DNA of 64,000 bases from Streptomyces flaveolus (GTDB taxonomy: Bacteria; Actinomycetota; Actinomycetes; Streptomycetales; Streptomycetaceae): the NCBI RefSeq assembly GCF_014648815.1, contig NZ_BMRV01000003.1, positions 310,001-374,000 of the forward strand. Direction: 5' to 3'. This document shows, piece by piece, positions 8,258-15,654 of the stretch. Below the pieces are notes generated by a model. That model was not told where the DNA came from. It did no database searches and saw only the letters and a program-made list of their open reading frames with translations. The stretch's first letter is position 1, and every line of letters begins with the position of its first letter. The position numbers were made by a program, and so were the translations under genes.

Positions 8258-9058
8258 TCACCTCTGTCCGACGCCGAGGACGAGGACGAGGAGATCCTCG
8301 CCCCCGACGAGCTTTCCGGAGTAGCCGCGCTGCGCGGCCTTCCAGCGGCGGGTAGGGGTCGTCGCGGGGACCAGGTGGTTCAGGACCAGGTGCTTGGCGC
8401 CCGCCGGCTCCGCGACGTCCCGGCCGACGTGCTCGATCGTGGTGTGGCTCGTGAGGAGGTGCTCGCGCATCGCCTCGCGCTGGGCCTCGGGGAGGGCCGT
8501 CACGAGCTGCTCCACGAACCGCGGGTCGATCACCTCGTGGACCAGGACGTCGGTGCCCCGGGCCAAGTCGATCAAATTGTCGCTGACACACGTGTCGCCG
8601 GAGAAGACGATCGAGCCGTCGGGGGTGTGGAAGCGGAAGGCGAAGGCCGGAGCGGTCGGACTGCGGTCGACGAGCGTGGCGGTGCCCCGGACGTCCTCGT
8701 CCTCCCAGACGGACAGGGGCGCCCGCAGGCGCGGGGGCTTGCCGGCCGGATCGACGGTCCACACGCCGTCGAGATCGATGTCGTGCACCGAGAACAGGTC
8801 GTCGGGGCTGCCGAAACCGCTCTCCCGGGCACGTCCGTTGAAGTCGGCGGCGAAGGCCTGTCCCAGGTAGCCGGTCATGGCGGAGATGACCGGGGCGGGC
8901 CGCTCCGGTTGAATACCGCGGGCGCGGGGCCGGCCCGGAGGGAACATGACGGGCAGCACGCCGCGATCGCCCGGACCGAAGACCTGGATCGGCTCGGTGT
9001 CGGTGACGTACGCGCCACTGTGCGGTGGACTCGGGCCCGGCGGAATCCCCTGGCTCAT
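8258..9058 (-). pseudogene. N-terminally truncated metallo-beta-lactamase-fold hydrolase
   Basis: The encoded protein resembles the C-terminal two thirds of secreted RNase Z-like MBL-fold hydrolases: SGAYVTDTEPIQVFGPGDRG, then FSVHDIDLDGVW, the bridging aspartate in FSGDTCVSDNLIDLA, and a distal histidine in LLTSHTTIEHVGRDVAEPAG. The essential HxHxDH zinc motif, which should precede this region, is absent: the frame begins at ATG 9058 (MSQGIPPGPSP) and only about 60 bases separate it from the next gene. The missing 120 or so residues cannot be found in any nearby frame, so I infer a 5' deletion. It is unlikely to have normal hydrolase activity. Confidence 0.75.
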
Positions 9059-9119
9059 GGAAAGTGCTGATGCCGCCGATCCATGAGGTGGATGCCGGGG
9101 CCCCGCGCCCGCCGGGCCA

Positions 9120-9686
9120 TCACGACGCGATGGCTTCCCGGGCCTCGCGCAGCGAGGTGACACCGTCGGAAGCGAGGAAGTGACCGCCTCCGGGGACTAT
9201 GTGTGCGGGGACTCCGAGCAGGCCGGCAAGGCGGTCGGTGTGACCGGGCGGTACGTACGGGTCCGCGTCCGACCGGATGATCGTGAGCCGGTCGATGCGG
9301 TCGCTGATTCCTGCCACGTCACAGCCGTGTCCGATGTAGGCGTCCAGCTCCGGCAGTGCGGGCAGTCGATCGACGAAGCCGGAGACCAGCACGAGCGTGC
9401 CGACGCGCCAGGGGCTCGGCAGGGAGCGCAGATGGCGCAGCACGGTCAGGCAGCCCAGGCTGTGCGCGACGACGATCGAGTGCTCGTCGAGCGTGCCCAG
9501 TTCGGTGCCCACGGCTTCCGCCCACTGCTCGGGATCCGGGTCATGCGGGTTCGGAAGGGCCGGGACCGTGGTCGGGATGCCGTCCGCTCGCAGTCGCTCG
9601 GCGAGCCAGCCGAACCAGTGGTCCTCGGGGGTCGCGCCGTAGCCGTGGATGATCGAGGCACGCTGCCGGGTTGTTCCAGGTGTCAT
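9120..9686 (-). CDS. RBBP9/YdeN-type serine hydrolase
   Basis: A 188-residue compact alpha/beta hydrolase of the RBBP9 family. It opens with IIHGYGATPEDHWFGWL, has the nucleophile elbow VVAHSLGCLTVLRHL (Ser near 80), the acid in IIRSDADPYVPPGH and the histidine in VPGGGHFLASDG. Such proteins hydrolyse small esters; the natural substrate is generally unknown. The start at 9686 lies 8 bases after a -10-like TACCGT and has no ribosome site, implying a leaderless message from the MerR-type promoter at 9695-9726. It is divergent from the MerR gene that probably activates it. Confidence 0.88.
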   Translation of the reverse strand: MTPGTTRQRASIIHGYGATPEDHWFGWLAERLRADGIPTTVPALPNPHDPDPEQWAEAVGTELGTLDEHSIVVAHSLGCLTVLRHLRSLPSPWRVGTLVLVSGFVDRLPALPELDAYIGHGCDVAGISDRIDRLTIIRSDADPYVPPGHTDRLAGLLGVPAHIVPGGGHFLASDGVTSLREAREAIAS

Positions 9687-9694
9687 GCCGCAGG

Positions 9695-9726
9695 ACGGTA
9701 CGGCTTCACGTCAGCGTGAAGGTCAA
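9695..9726 (-). promoter_or_regulatory. MerR-type promoter with operator palindrome
   Basis: On the minus strand TTGACC (9721-9726) and TACCGT (9695-9700) are separated by 20 bases instead of 17, and the spacer contains the perfect palindrome CTTCACG-CTGA-CGTGAAG (9704-9721). A long spacer with a centred palindrome is the hallmark of MerR-activated promoters. It drives the hydrolase gene at 9686; merR is divergent. Confidence 0.75.
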
Positions 9727-9747
9727 GTCGAGGAGGAGGAACCGACG

Positions 9748-10119
9748 GTGCTGATCAGCGAACTCGCCGTGCGGACCGGGGTGAGCGCGCGAGCGCTGCG
9801 TCACTACGAGGACCGGGGGCTCCTGGTCCCGGCCCGCAACAGCAGCGGGTACCGGGACTACTCCGAATCCGATGTCACCCGCGTGGCGCAGATCAGGACG
9901 ATGATCTCCGCCGGCCTGGGAACCTCGACCATCCAGCGGTACTTCGACTGCGTCCGTACCGGCGATCACGGCATCGCACTGGAGATGTGCCCGGATCTGC
10001 GGGCTGAACTGGACTCCCTGGCCAGGCGCCTTGACGCCAGACAAGCCGAACTCCGCGAGACCCAGCGACGTTTGAGCGCGCTCGTATCGACCGGTGGCGG
10101 CGCGCCGACGGCGCCCTGA
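9748..10119 (+). CDS. MerR family transcriptional regulator
   Basis: A 123-residue MerR regulator. The N-terminal winged helix is complete (LISELAVRTGVSARALRHYE, then DRGLLVPARNSSGYRDYSES), followed by VTRVAQIRTMISAGLGTSTI and a coiled-coil dimerisation helix (about residues 75-110). It lacks cysteine clusters typical of metal sensors, so a small organic or redox effector is more likely. The start is GTG 9748 behind GAGGAGGAGGA. It is divergent from the RBBP9-type hydrolase and should act at the palindromic long-spacer promoter between them. Confidence 0.9.
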   Translation: MLISELAVRTGVSARALRHYEDRGLLVPARNSSGYRDYSESDVTRVAQIRTMISAGLGTSTIQRYFDCVRTGDHGIALEMCPDLRAELDSLARRLDARQAELRETQRRLSALVSTGGGAPTAP

Positions 10120-10288
10120 CCGGCTCGTGCCGGGCGACGGGCACGCTTGCCGGGGGCTACGCGGATCGGGTGAGCCGGCCGGCCGGAGCCGTCACCGCCC
10201 GTCGTGGCGGCGATCCAGGGGAGCAGCCCAGTGCTTTGCTTTCCGGGCCGGTCGCACTCCGCGGTCGTGCTCGGCCAGGAGGGACACC

Positions 10289-11347
10289 GTGGCAGCGCAG
10301 CGCGCATGGGACGAAGCGAAGGCCGAAGCCTTCATGGAGAAGGCGCTCGGGGACATCAGCGGGACGATGACCCTCGGTCTGTGCCACGTGGGCGACCGGC
10401 TCGGCCTGTTCAAAGACCTCGCAGCCAACGGCCCGGCCGACAGCCAGGAGCTCGCGGACCGCTTGGACCTGAACGAGCGGTACGTCCGTGAATGGCTGCG
10501 CGGCCTGACCGCCGCGGGTTATCTGGAGGAACCGGAGTCCGGGCGCTTCACCCTTCCCGCCGAGCACGTCCCCGCTCTGGCCGACGAGTCCGGGCCCATG
10601 TTCCTGGGCGGCGTGTATCAGATGATGCCCGCCGCCCTGGCGCCGTACGAACGACTGATCGAGGCGTTCCGGAGCGGGGGAGGGGTACGGCAGAGCGACT
10701 ACCCGGACATCCTGTGGGACGGCATGAGCCGTTTCACCGGCAGCTGGTTCGAGAACGTGATGGTCGACGACTGGCTGAGCACCTTTCCGCACGTCGTCGA
10801 GAAGCTGGACCGTGGCATCGACGTCGCGGACGTGGGATGCGGCGCGGGCCGTGCCCTGATCGTGCTGGCCCAGAGGTTTCCCCGCTCCCGCTTCACGGGC
10901 TTCGACATCTTCCCGGCCCAGGTGGAACGCGCCCGGACCAACGCGGAGGAGGCCGGTGTCGCCGATCGAGTGACCTTCGAGACGGTCGATGCCGCCCGAG
11001 GGCTTCCCAGGCGCTACGACCTCGTCACCACCTTCGACGTCATTCACGACGCGGCGGAACCGAAGCGGCTCCTCTCCGCCCTCAGGGCCGCGGTCAAGGA
11101 CGACGGCGACTACTTGATGCTGGAGATCAACTGCGAGGACAACGTGGGCCCCGTGGCGGCGATGTTCTACGGATTCAGCGTGTTCTACTGCATGACGACG
11201 TCCCTCGCGAGCGGCGGAGCCGGCCTCGGGGCGCGCGGTATGCCCGAGGCCGTCGTACGGAGCCTGTGCACCGAGGCGGGCTTCAGCGCCGTGGCCCGGT
11301 CCACGGCGGAAGACCCGTTCAACGTCCTCTACGACATCACGCCGTAG
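10289..11347 (+). CDS. class I SAM-dependent methyltransferase with N-terminal winged helix
   Basis: A 352-residue methyltransferase of the Rv2258c-like group. Residues about 1-95 form a winged-helix dimerisation domain (LNERYVREWLRGLTAAGYLE), and the Rossmann domain carries the SAM-binding glycine motif VADVGCGAGRALIVLA (about 180-195) with the acidic loop FTGFDIFPAQVERA. Substrate unknown. The start is GTG 10289, after AGGAGGGA at good spacing; the open frame further upstream (from 10094) has no conserved sequence. It stands alone between the MerR gene and a convergent SgcJ-like gene. Confidence 0.85.
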   Translation: MAAQRAWDEAKAEAFMEKALGDISGTMTLGLCHVGDRLGLFKDLAANGPADSQELADRLDLNERYVREWLRGLTAAGYLEEPESGRFTLPAEHVPALADESGPMFLGGVYQMMPAALAPYERLIEAFRSGGGVRQSDYPDILWDGMSRFTGSWFENVMVDDWLSTFPHVVEKLDRGIDVADVGCGAGRALIVLAQRFPRSRFTGFDIFPAQVERARTNAEEAGVADRVTFETVDAARGLPRRYDLVTTFDVIHDAAEPKRLLSALRAAVKDDGDYLMLEINCEDNVGPVAAMFYGFSVFYCMTTSLASGGAGLGARGMPEAVVRSLCTEAGFSAVARSTAEDPFNVLYDITP

Positions 11348-11380
11348 CCCTGGAACGGCTGAAGGCGGTGTTCCCCCGGC

Positions 11381-11773
11381 TCAGCCGACCTTCACCTCGG
11401 TGTTCTGGCACGCGTGCAGCAGCCACCTCCCGTCATCCTGCTTGGTCATGACGTAGAGCGGAGCGCCTTCCGTGTCGCCCGTCGCCGAGTGGTAGATCTG
11501 CCGGACCTTGACGGCCGCCACATCGGGCCGCAGGAACTGCATGTGCACGGCCTCGTAGGTGACCTCACCGTCCCAGCTCGCGGTGGGCAGCACGGCGCGC
11601 GTGAACTCGGCGATGGCATCGAAGCCGATGAGGACCTTGCCGTGGGCGGTCGTCCAGACGGCATCCGGATGGAACAGCGCGAGGAATCCCTCCGTGTCCT
11701 TGGCGCGCTGCGTGCGCTCGACGGTGGCCACGACCTGCTCGATGGAGTGGATGTCCGCGTTTTCGGTGGTCAT
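11381..11773 (-). CDS. SgcJ/EcaC-type SnoaL-like protein
   Basis: A 130-residue alpha+beta barrel protein with the SgcJ/EcaC pattern (nuclear transport factor 2 fold): IEQVVATVERTQRAKDTEGF, then LALFHPDAVWTTAHGKVLIG and a C-terminal WLLHACQNTEVK. Members occur beside oxidoreductases and in secondary metabolism, mostly without defined reactions. The start is ATG 11773, which lies 8 bases below a MerR-type promoter with a 19-base spacer, so the transcript is probably leaderless and MerR-controlled. It converges with the methyltransferase gene. Confidence 0.82.
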   Translation of the reverse strand: MTTENADIHSIEQVVATVERTQRAKDTEGFLALFHPDAVWTTAHGKVLIGFDAIAEFTRAVLPTASWDGEVTYEAVHMQFLRPDVAAVKVRQIYHSATGDTEGAPLYVMTKQDDGRWLLHACQNTEVKVG

Positions 11774-11780
11774 GCGGATC

Positions 11781-11811
11781 ACTCTGGTACCTCGAGTCGA
11801 CTTGAGGTCAA
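11781..11811 (-). promoter_or_regulatory. MerR-type promoter upstream of the SgcJ-like gene
   Basis: On the minus strand TTGACC (11806-11811) and CAGAGT (11781-11786) are 19 bases apart, with the near-palindrome CCTCAAG-TCGA-CTCGAGG (11790-11807, one mismatch) between them. Geometry matches the promoter at 9695-9726, including an 8-base gap from the -10 element to the start codon. No MerR gene adjoins it; the nearest are at 9748 and 13153. Confidence 0.7.
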
Positions 11812-12009
11812 GAGTGCGGCCACGGGCCGACCGGACGGCCCCCGGGTGCCGAGCGCGATCCGCCGGAGGCCCGACGGCACCTGGGTTCTGCACGTCCACC
11901 CCAGGGACGACAGGCCCGCGTGTCCGGTCTGCCGTGGAGCGGCCAAGCCCTAGCGTGGAGCGGCAATGATCCAGGCCGGCCGCCGGCATCCAAGCCCCAC
12001 GGAGGAATC

Positions 12010-12564
12010 TTGACGACCACCGACCTCGCCGACCTCACCGGCGACTACGTCCTCGATCCCGCCCACAGCCGCATCGGCTTCGTGGCCCGCCACGCCATGG
12101 TGACCAAGGTCCGCGGTGCGTTCCACCAGTTCGAGGGCTCCGCCCACCTGGACGGCGCCGAGCCGGCCCGCTCCACTGCCCAGGTCGTGATCAAGACCGA
12201 GAGCATCGACACCGGCGTCGAACAGCGTGACCAGCACCTGCGGACCAACGACTTCCTCGACGCCCCCACTTACCCCGACATCACCTTCCGGAGCACCTCG
12301 GTCGAGCCGCGCTCCGACACCGAGTTCCGTGTCACCGGCGACCTCACCATCAAGGACACCACCCGTCCGGTCAGCATCGACGTCGAGTACACGGGCCGTG
12401 CCGTCGACCCCTTCGGCAACCAGCGGGTCGGTCTGGAGGGATCGGTGACCATCTCCCGCAAGGACTTCGGCGTGACCTGGAACGCGCCCCTGGAAGGCGG
12501 CGGCGTGCTGGTCGGGGACAAGATCGTCCTGGAGCTGGACGTCTCCGCGATCAAGCAGAGCTGA
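12010..12564 (+). CDS. YceI family protein
   Basis: A 184-residue YceI-like lipocalin-fold protein. Characteristic segments are DYVLDPAHSRIGFVARHAMV, VRGAFHQFEGSAHLDG, QHLRTNDFLDAPTYPDITF and GNQRVGLEGSVTISRKDFGV. YceI proteins bind polyisoprenoids or related amphiphiles. The start is TTG 12010, preceded by GGAGGA, and gives the standard N-terminus; no signal peptide is seen, so it should be cytoplasmic, as is usual for actinobacterial members. It is followed by a convergent hairpin. Confidence 0.92.
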   Translation: MTTTDLADLTGDYVLDPAHSRIGFVARHAMVTKVRGAFHQFEGSAHLDGAEPARSTAQVVIKTESIDTGVEQRDQHLRTNDFLDAPTYPDITFRSTSVEPRSDTEFRVTGDLTIKDTTRPVSIDVEYTGRAVDPFGNQRVGLEGSVTISRKDFGVTWNAPLEGGGVLVGDKIVLELDVSAIKQS

Positions 12565-12568
12565 CAGC

Positions 12569-12590
12569 GGCCGGGCCGGCCGGCCCGGCC
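12569..12590. terminator. bidirectional hairpin
   Basis: GGCCGGGCCGG followed directly by its reverse complement makes a 22-base perfect palindrome just after the yceI stop and before the convergent DUF6194 gene. There is no U-tract, as is common in Streptomyces. Likely an intergenic terminator. Confidence 0.55.
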
Positions 12591-12631
12591 CTTCGCGGCA
12601 GGGGCGGGAGCGGAACGCCGGACCGTGAGGG

Positions 12632-13111
12632 TCAGTCTCCAGTGGCTGTCTGTTCGTGTCGTCGCGCGAACCGGGCACGAGCGGCGTCGTGCGCGCTGCG
12701 CAGAAGCCGCAGAACGGTGTCCGTCGTCCGCTCGCCGGGTGTGACGACGCAGATCCAGCCGAGCTCGCCGTACACCGGGTGGGGCATCACCGTGTCGGCG
12801 GCCGCGTGGTCGCGAGAGCGGCTGAGGCTGCGTGGCGCCTCACCTGTGAGCTCCTGGAACGTCGCACGGTCGACGTGGATGTTCACACGCCAGCGGCCCG
12901 GAGGGTCGAGGTCGGAGGCGGTGTCGTCGGGGTAGTCCTTGGTGATGATCGTCCCGTACGGCTGGACGTTGTGAGGCACCTGGCCGTCGGGGGAGTAGTA
13001 GAAGAACGCGTCCCCCCACGCGATCTCGGGCGCGTCGCCTCCCGGCTCCGGGGCGAGGACGAGTGCGCCGTCGAAGGCTCGCACGGTCGCGATGATCTGT
13101 TCCATACTCAT
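12632..13111 (-). CDS. DUF6194 family protein
   Basis: A 159-residue protein matching the DUF6194 pattern (EIAWGDAFFYYSPDG, TIITKDYPDDTASDLDPPGR, WRVNIHVDRATFQELTGE, then a histidine-rich VMPHPVYGELGWICVV). Function unknown; related proteins resemble the MmcQ/YjbR-like fold. The start is ATG 13111 or, two codons in, ATG 13105; neither has a strong ribosome site. It is divergent from the tandem-MerR regulator at 13153 with only 41 bases between, so the two genes share a control region and are probably a regulator/target pair. Confidence 0.8.
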   Translation of the reverse strand: MSMEQIIATVRAFDGALVLAPEPGGDAPEIAWGDAFFYYSPDGQVPHNVQPYGTIITKDYPDDTASDLDPPGRWRVNIHVDRATFQELTGEAPRSLSRSRDHAAADTVMPHPVYGELGWICVVTPGERTTDTVLRLLRSAHDAARARFARRHEQTATGD

Positions 13112-13152
13112 GGTTCAAGCATGACCTTCAAGTGCTTATGTGGGGTTGACCG

Positions 13153-13902
13153 GTGCGCGAGACCACGAACGGTTCGCAGCGAGTGCCGCTCCGGACGGTC
13201 GATGTCGCCAGAGACTCGGGGTACTCGGTGCAACAGGTTCGCGACCTGGAGCGGCTTGGCGTCATCCCGCCGGCCGCACGATCGAAGAACGGCTACCGCT
13301 CCTATACGCCGCTTCACGTGCAGGCTCTACGCGCCTACCGGGGACTTGCCTGTGCTGTCGGGCCGGTCGCGGCCCGGCAGATGCTCGCGGAGCTGCGAAC
13401 AGCGACCATCGCGACGGCAGCCTCGGCGATCACCGCGGTACACGTCCGTCTCGCACGGGAACGGGATGAGGCTCTGCGCGCGCAACAGGCGCTGCGCGCG
13501 ATCCGAACCGAAGCGGAGCCCGGCGAATTCGAGCGCGAGGGTGACGCCATGACGATCACCGAGCTCGCCGGCGCACTCGGGGTGCGTCCCTCGGCCCTGC
13601 GGTTCTGGGAACAGGAGGGGCTGGTCGTTCCCGAGCGGGTGACCTCACTGCGGGCACGTCGCTATGATCTCTCGGCGATCAGGGCGGCCCGGATCGTCGC
13701 GGCCCTGCGCGGCAGCGGCTACGGCATCCCCGCAGTGCGCGACATCATGGGGTCCCTGCACCGGATCGACGGCGTGGAAGAGACCCAACGCATCCTGCGG
13801 CAGCGTCTCGACCAGATCGCGGCGAGGACCGTGGCGCTCCTGCGTGCGGGCACTGATCTGGCGGCCGTCGTCATGTCCGCCGAGGATGCGCCGACCGCGT
13901 AG
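13153..13902 (+). CDS. MerR regulator with two MerR-type DNA-binding domains
   Basis: A 249-residue protein with two MerR winged helices in tandem. The first (about residues 12-80) reads RTVDVARDSGYSVQQVRDLE then LGVIPPAARSKNGYRSYTPL; a helical linker (RLARERDEALRAQQALRAI) follows; the second begins at residue 133 with ITELAGALGVRPSALRFWEQ then LSAIRAARIVAALRGSGYGI. Ordinary MerR proteins have one such domain and dimerise. A single chain with two could act as an intramolecular dimer or bridge two sites. The start is GTG 13153. It is divergent from the DUF6194 gene, with ACCTTCAAG in the shared region. Confidence 0.85.
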   Translation: MRETTNGSQRVPLRTVDVARDSGYSVQQVRDLERLGVIPPAARSKNGYRSYTPLHVQALRAYRGLACAVGPVAARQMLAELRTATIATAASAITAVHVRLARERDEALRAQQALRAIRTEAEPGEFEREGDAMTITELAGALGVRPSALRFWEQEGLVVPERVTSLRARRYDLSAIRAARIVAALRGSGYGIPAVRDIMGSLHRIDGVEETQRILRQRLDQIAARTVALLRAGTDLAAVVMSAEDAPTA

Positions 13903-14031
13903 TACACGGCAACTTCCCAGCGGCCAGAAGTACTTGCCCTACGCGGCACAGGCATGCAACGGCCGGGAGGGGCAATCAGAAAGGAACCGAAGGAGTAAAA
14001 GAAGCCAACTGCGACAGTTTGGGAGATACCG

Positions 14032-14304
14032 ATGTCGTCCTACAGCCGAACGAGCGCGCACAAGACGAGCCGGACGAGCGGGCTGGCGATCGCGGGTCTG
14101 GTCTGCGGCATCGTCGGCCTGTTCTTCCTGCCGATCATCCTCGGACCGCTGGCCATCATCTTCGGTGCCGTGGCGCTGCGTCAGACCGGCTCCGCGATGG
14201 CGAAGTGGGACATCGGCCTCGGAGTGGTCGACATCGTCCTCATGATCGTGATGTTCGCCGTCGCGGCCAACAACGGCGGCAGCTTCACCTGGAACATCGG
14301 CTGA
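14032..14304 (+). CDS. DUF4190 small membrane protein
   Basis: A 90-residue membrane protein with two hydrophobic segments (about residues 18-49 and 62-80). The DUF4190 signature is SGLAIAGLVCGIVGLFFLPI followed by LAIIFGAVALRQTG. Function unknown. ATG 14032 is the evident start, although no strong ribosome site is seen. Copy 1 of the duplicated structured RNA begins 47 bases after its stop, on the same strand. Confidence 0.85.
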   Translation: MSSYSRTSAHKTSRTSGLAIAGLVCGIVGLFFLPIILGPLAIIFGAVALRQTGSAMAKWDIGLGVVDIVLMIVMFAVAANNGGSFTWNIG

Positions 14305-14350
14305 CCCTCCCCTCCACATCCACCCCTCACACCCGGCCGGGGGCCGCGCG

Positions 14351-14500
14351 GAATGCCGGCGCGGCCGTGGGCGTTGTGAGGGGTGTGGTTGTGAAGGGGA
14401 CTGTGACCCCGGGCCTCATCTCATACCTGCGGGGACGATCGTTCGGCTGAAGCCCCGCAGTGCTTTCCGCCGCGGAGGCGACCGCCCTTCACAACCACCC
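14351..14500 (+). ncRNA. structured RNA candidate, copy 1
   Basis: This 150-base segment aligns without gaps to 40201-40350; across the 100 bases 14391-14490, 86 are identical by my count. Predicted elements are a 12-bp closing stem (GGTTGTGAAGGG at 14387-14398 with CCCTTCACAACC at 14485-14496), a perfect hairpin CTGCGGGG/CCCCGCAG (14427-14434 and 14453-14460) with an 18-base loop differing by one base between copies, and CGCC-GCGGA-GGCG (14468-14480). The closing stem shows A-U to G-C covariation against copy 2. GGGG at 14396-14399 could instead pair with CCCC at 14407-14410, an alternative fold. It follows the DUF4190 gene and faces a minus-strand gene. I cannot match it to a known RNA family. 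Confidence 0.7.
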
Positions 14501-14581
14501 CGGTGAACCGAGCCCGGGGAATGCCCTGCGGGTCGCCGCAGGGCCGTGACCGGCTCGCCCGGTGGTCAGGCGGTCAGGCGG

Positions 14582-15025
14582 TCAGGTGGTCAGCGCGGTG
14601 AGCTCCGCGTCGGCACGCTCGGTGACCAGGGCAAGCACGCGGCCGGCGGCCGCGAGGTCTTCGGCGGGGATTCCGCCCCAGATGCGGGCGGTGATGGGGG
14701 CGGTCTCCGCGCCGACGGCGGCGAGCAGCTCGCGCCCCGCTTCCGAGGGGCGCAGGTGCGCACCGTCCGCGACGAGAAGCTGCTCGGCCAGCAGTTCGTC
14801 GAGAGTGGCACGGACGGCGACCGGATCGGCCTTGAGGGAGCCTCGGACCTGGGTGACGAGATCGTCCACCGTCTGCGGGGTGCCGGCGGTGACGGCGGCG
14901 CGCAGGGCGATCTGCTGCTGGAACGTGACGCCGTGCCGGGCCAGGACGTGCTCCAGGATGCCGCGGGCGGCGTAGTGGGCCAGGCCGAGGGCGCGCGAGT
15001 CGGCGACGGGTGCGGTGGTGGTCAT
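14582..15025 (-). CDS. MarR-like winged-helix protein
   Basis: A 147-residue helical protein with a MarR-type layout: a long N-terminal helix (LGLAHYAARGILEHVLARHG), a winged-helix core (VDDLVTQVRGSLKADPVAVR, then LLAEQLLVADGAHLRPSEAG) and a C-terminal helix. Its ATG overlaps the stop of the MarR gene by four bases (ATGA type), so the two are translationally coupled. It may be a second regulator or a heterodimer partner. The family call rests on pattern and context. Confidence 0.75.
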   Translation of the reverse strand: MTTTAPVADSRALGLAHYAARGILEHVLARHGVTFQQQIALRAAVTAGTPQTVDDLVTQVRGSLKADPVAVRATLDELLAEQLLVADGAHLRPSEAGRELLAAVGAETAPITARIWGGIPAEDLAAAGRVLALVTERADAELTALTT

Positions 15026-15516
15026 GGTGTGGTCCCCTCAGTGCTTTCGTCGTTCGGTACGGAAGGTGCGAGAGGTGCGTCGAGCAGGGCCCTCAGTTCG
15101 TCCGTGAACGCGCGCGTCCGTGCGGACTCGAGGCCGTCGAGCGGCTCCAGCAACTGGTCAAGCAGTTCGTGGACCACCGCGATGGCCTGCCGCGTGACGG
15201 TCCGGCCTTGCTCGGTGAGGGCGAGCTGCACGGCGCGCGGGTCGCGGGGATCGCGGGTGCGCTCGATCAGGCCGGCCGACTCCAGGGCGCGCGCCAGCTT
15301 GGAGACGTACAGCGCCTCCAGGCCGGTGTGGTCGGCGAGCCGGCGCTGACTGGGCCGCTCACCGGTGCGCTGCATGCCGTACAGCGATGCCACCAGTGAG
15401 TACTGCGCGTGTGTGAGGCCGAGCGGAGCCACGGCGCGATCGACCGCGACGCGCCACTTGTTGGCGAGCCGCCAAACCAGGAAGCCGGGCGTGTGGCCGG
15501 GTGAACCCTTGCTCAT
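15022..15516 (-). CDS. MarR family transcriptional regulator
   Basis: A 164-residue MarR regulator: LTHAQYSLVASLYGMQRTGE, QRRLADHTGLEALYVSKLAR, LESAGLIERTRDPRDPRAVQ (wing) and LTEQGRTVTRQAIAVVHELL. The start is ATG 15516; the open frame continues upstream but the conserved N-terminus begins here. Two perfect 12-bp direct repeats lie just upstream (15529-15555), a plausible autoregulatory site. The next gene, a smaller MarR-like protein, overlaps its stop and forms an operon with it. Confidence 0.9.
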   Translation of the reverse strand: MSKGSPGHTPGFLVWRLANKWRVAVDRAVAPLGLTHAQYSLVASLYGMQRTGERPSQRRLADHTGLEALYVSKLARALESAGLIERTRDPRDPRAVQLALTEQGRTVTRQAIAVVHELLDQLLEPLDGLESARTRAFTDELRALLDAPLAPSVPNDESTEGTTP

Positions 15517-15528
15517 GGAAATAGAGTA

Positions 15529-15555
15529 CATGGCTACTATGTCCATGGCTACTAT
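15529..15555. promoter_or_regulatory. 12-bp direct repeats upstream of marR
   Basis: CATGGCTACTAT occurs twice (15529-15540 and 15544-15555) separated by GTC, a 15-base period, in an AT-richer patch upstream of the MarR start. CATGG...CCATG within it also makes an inverted repeat. It is a probable operator for the MarR pair. Confidence 0.6.
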
Positions 15556-15654
15556 TCGCGGGGGTCGAAGAAGATCACCCCGATGAGGCGGCCCGGGGTG
15601 GGTATAGGGAAGGCCTGCGGACCAGACCCGCCTGCCCCTCTGAGGAAAGAGAAG

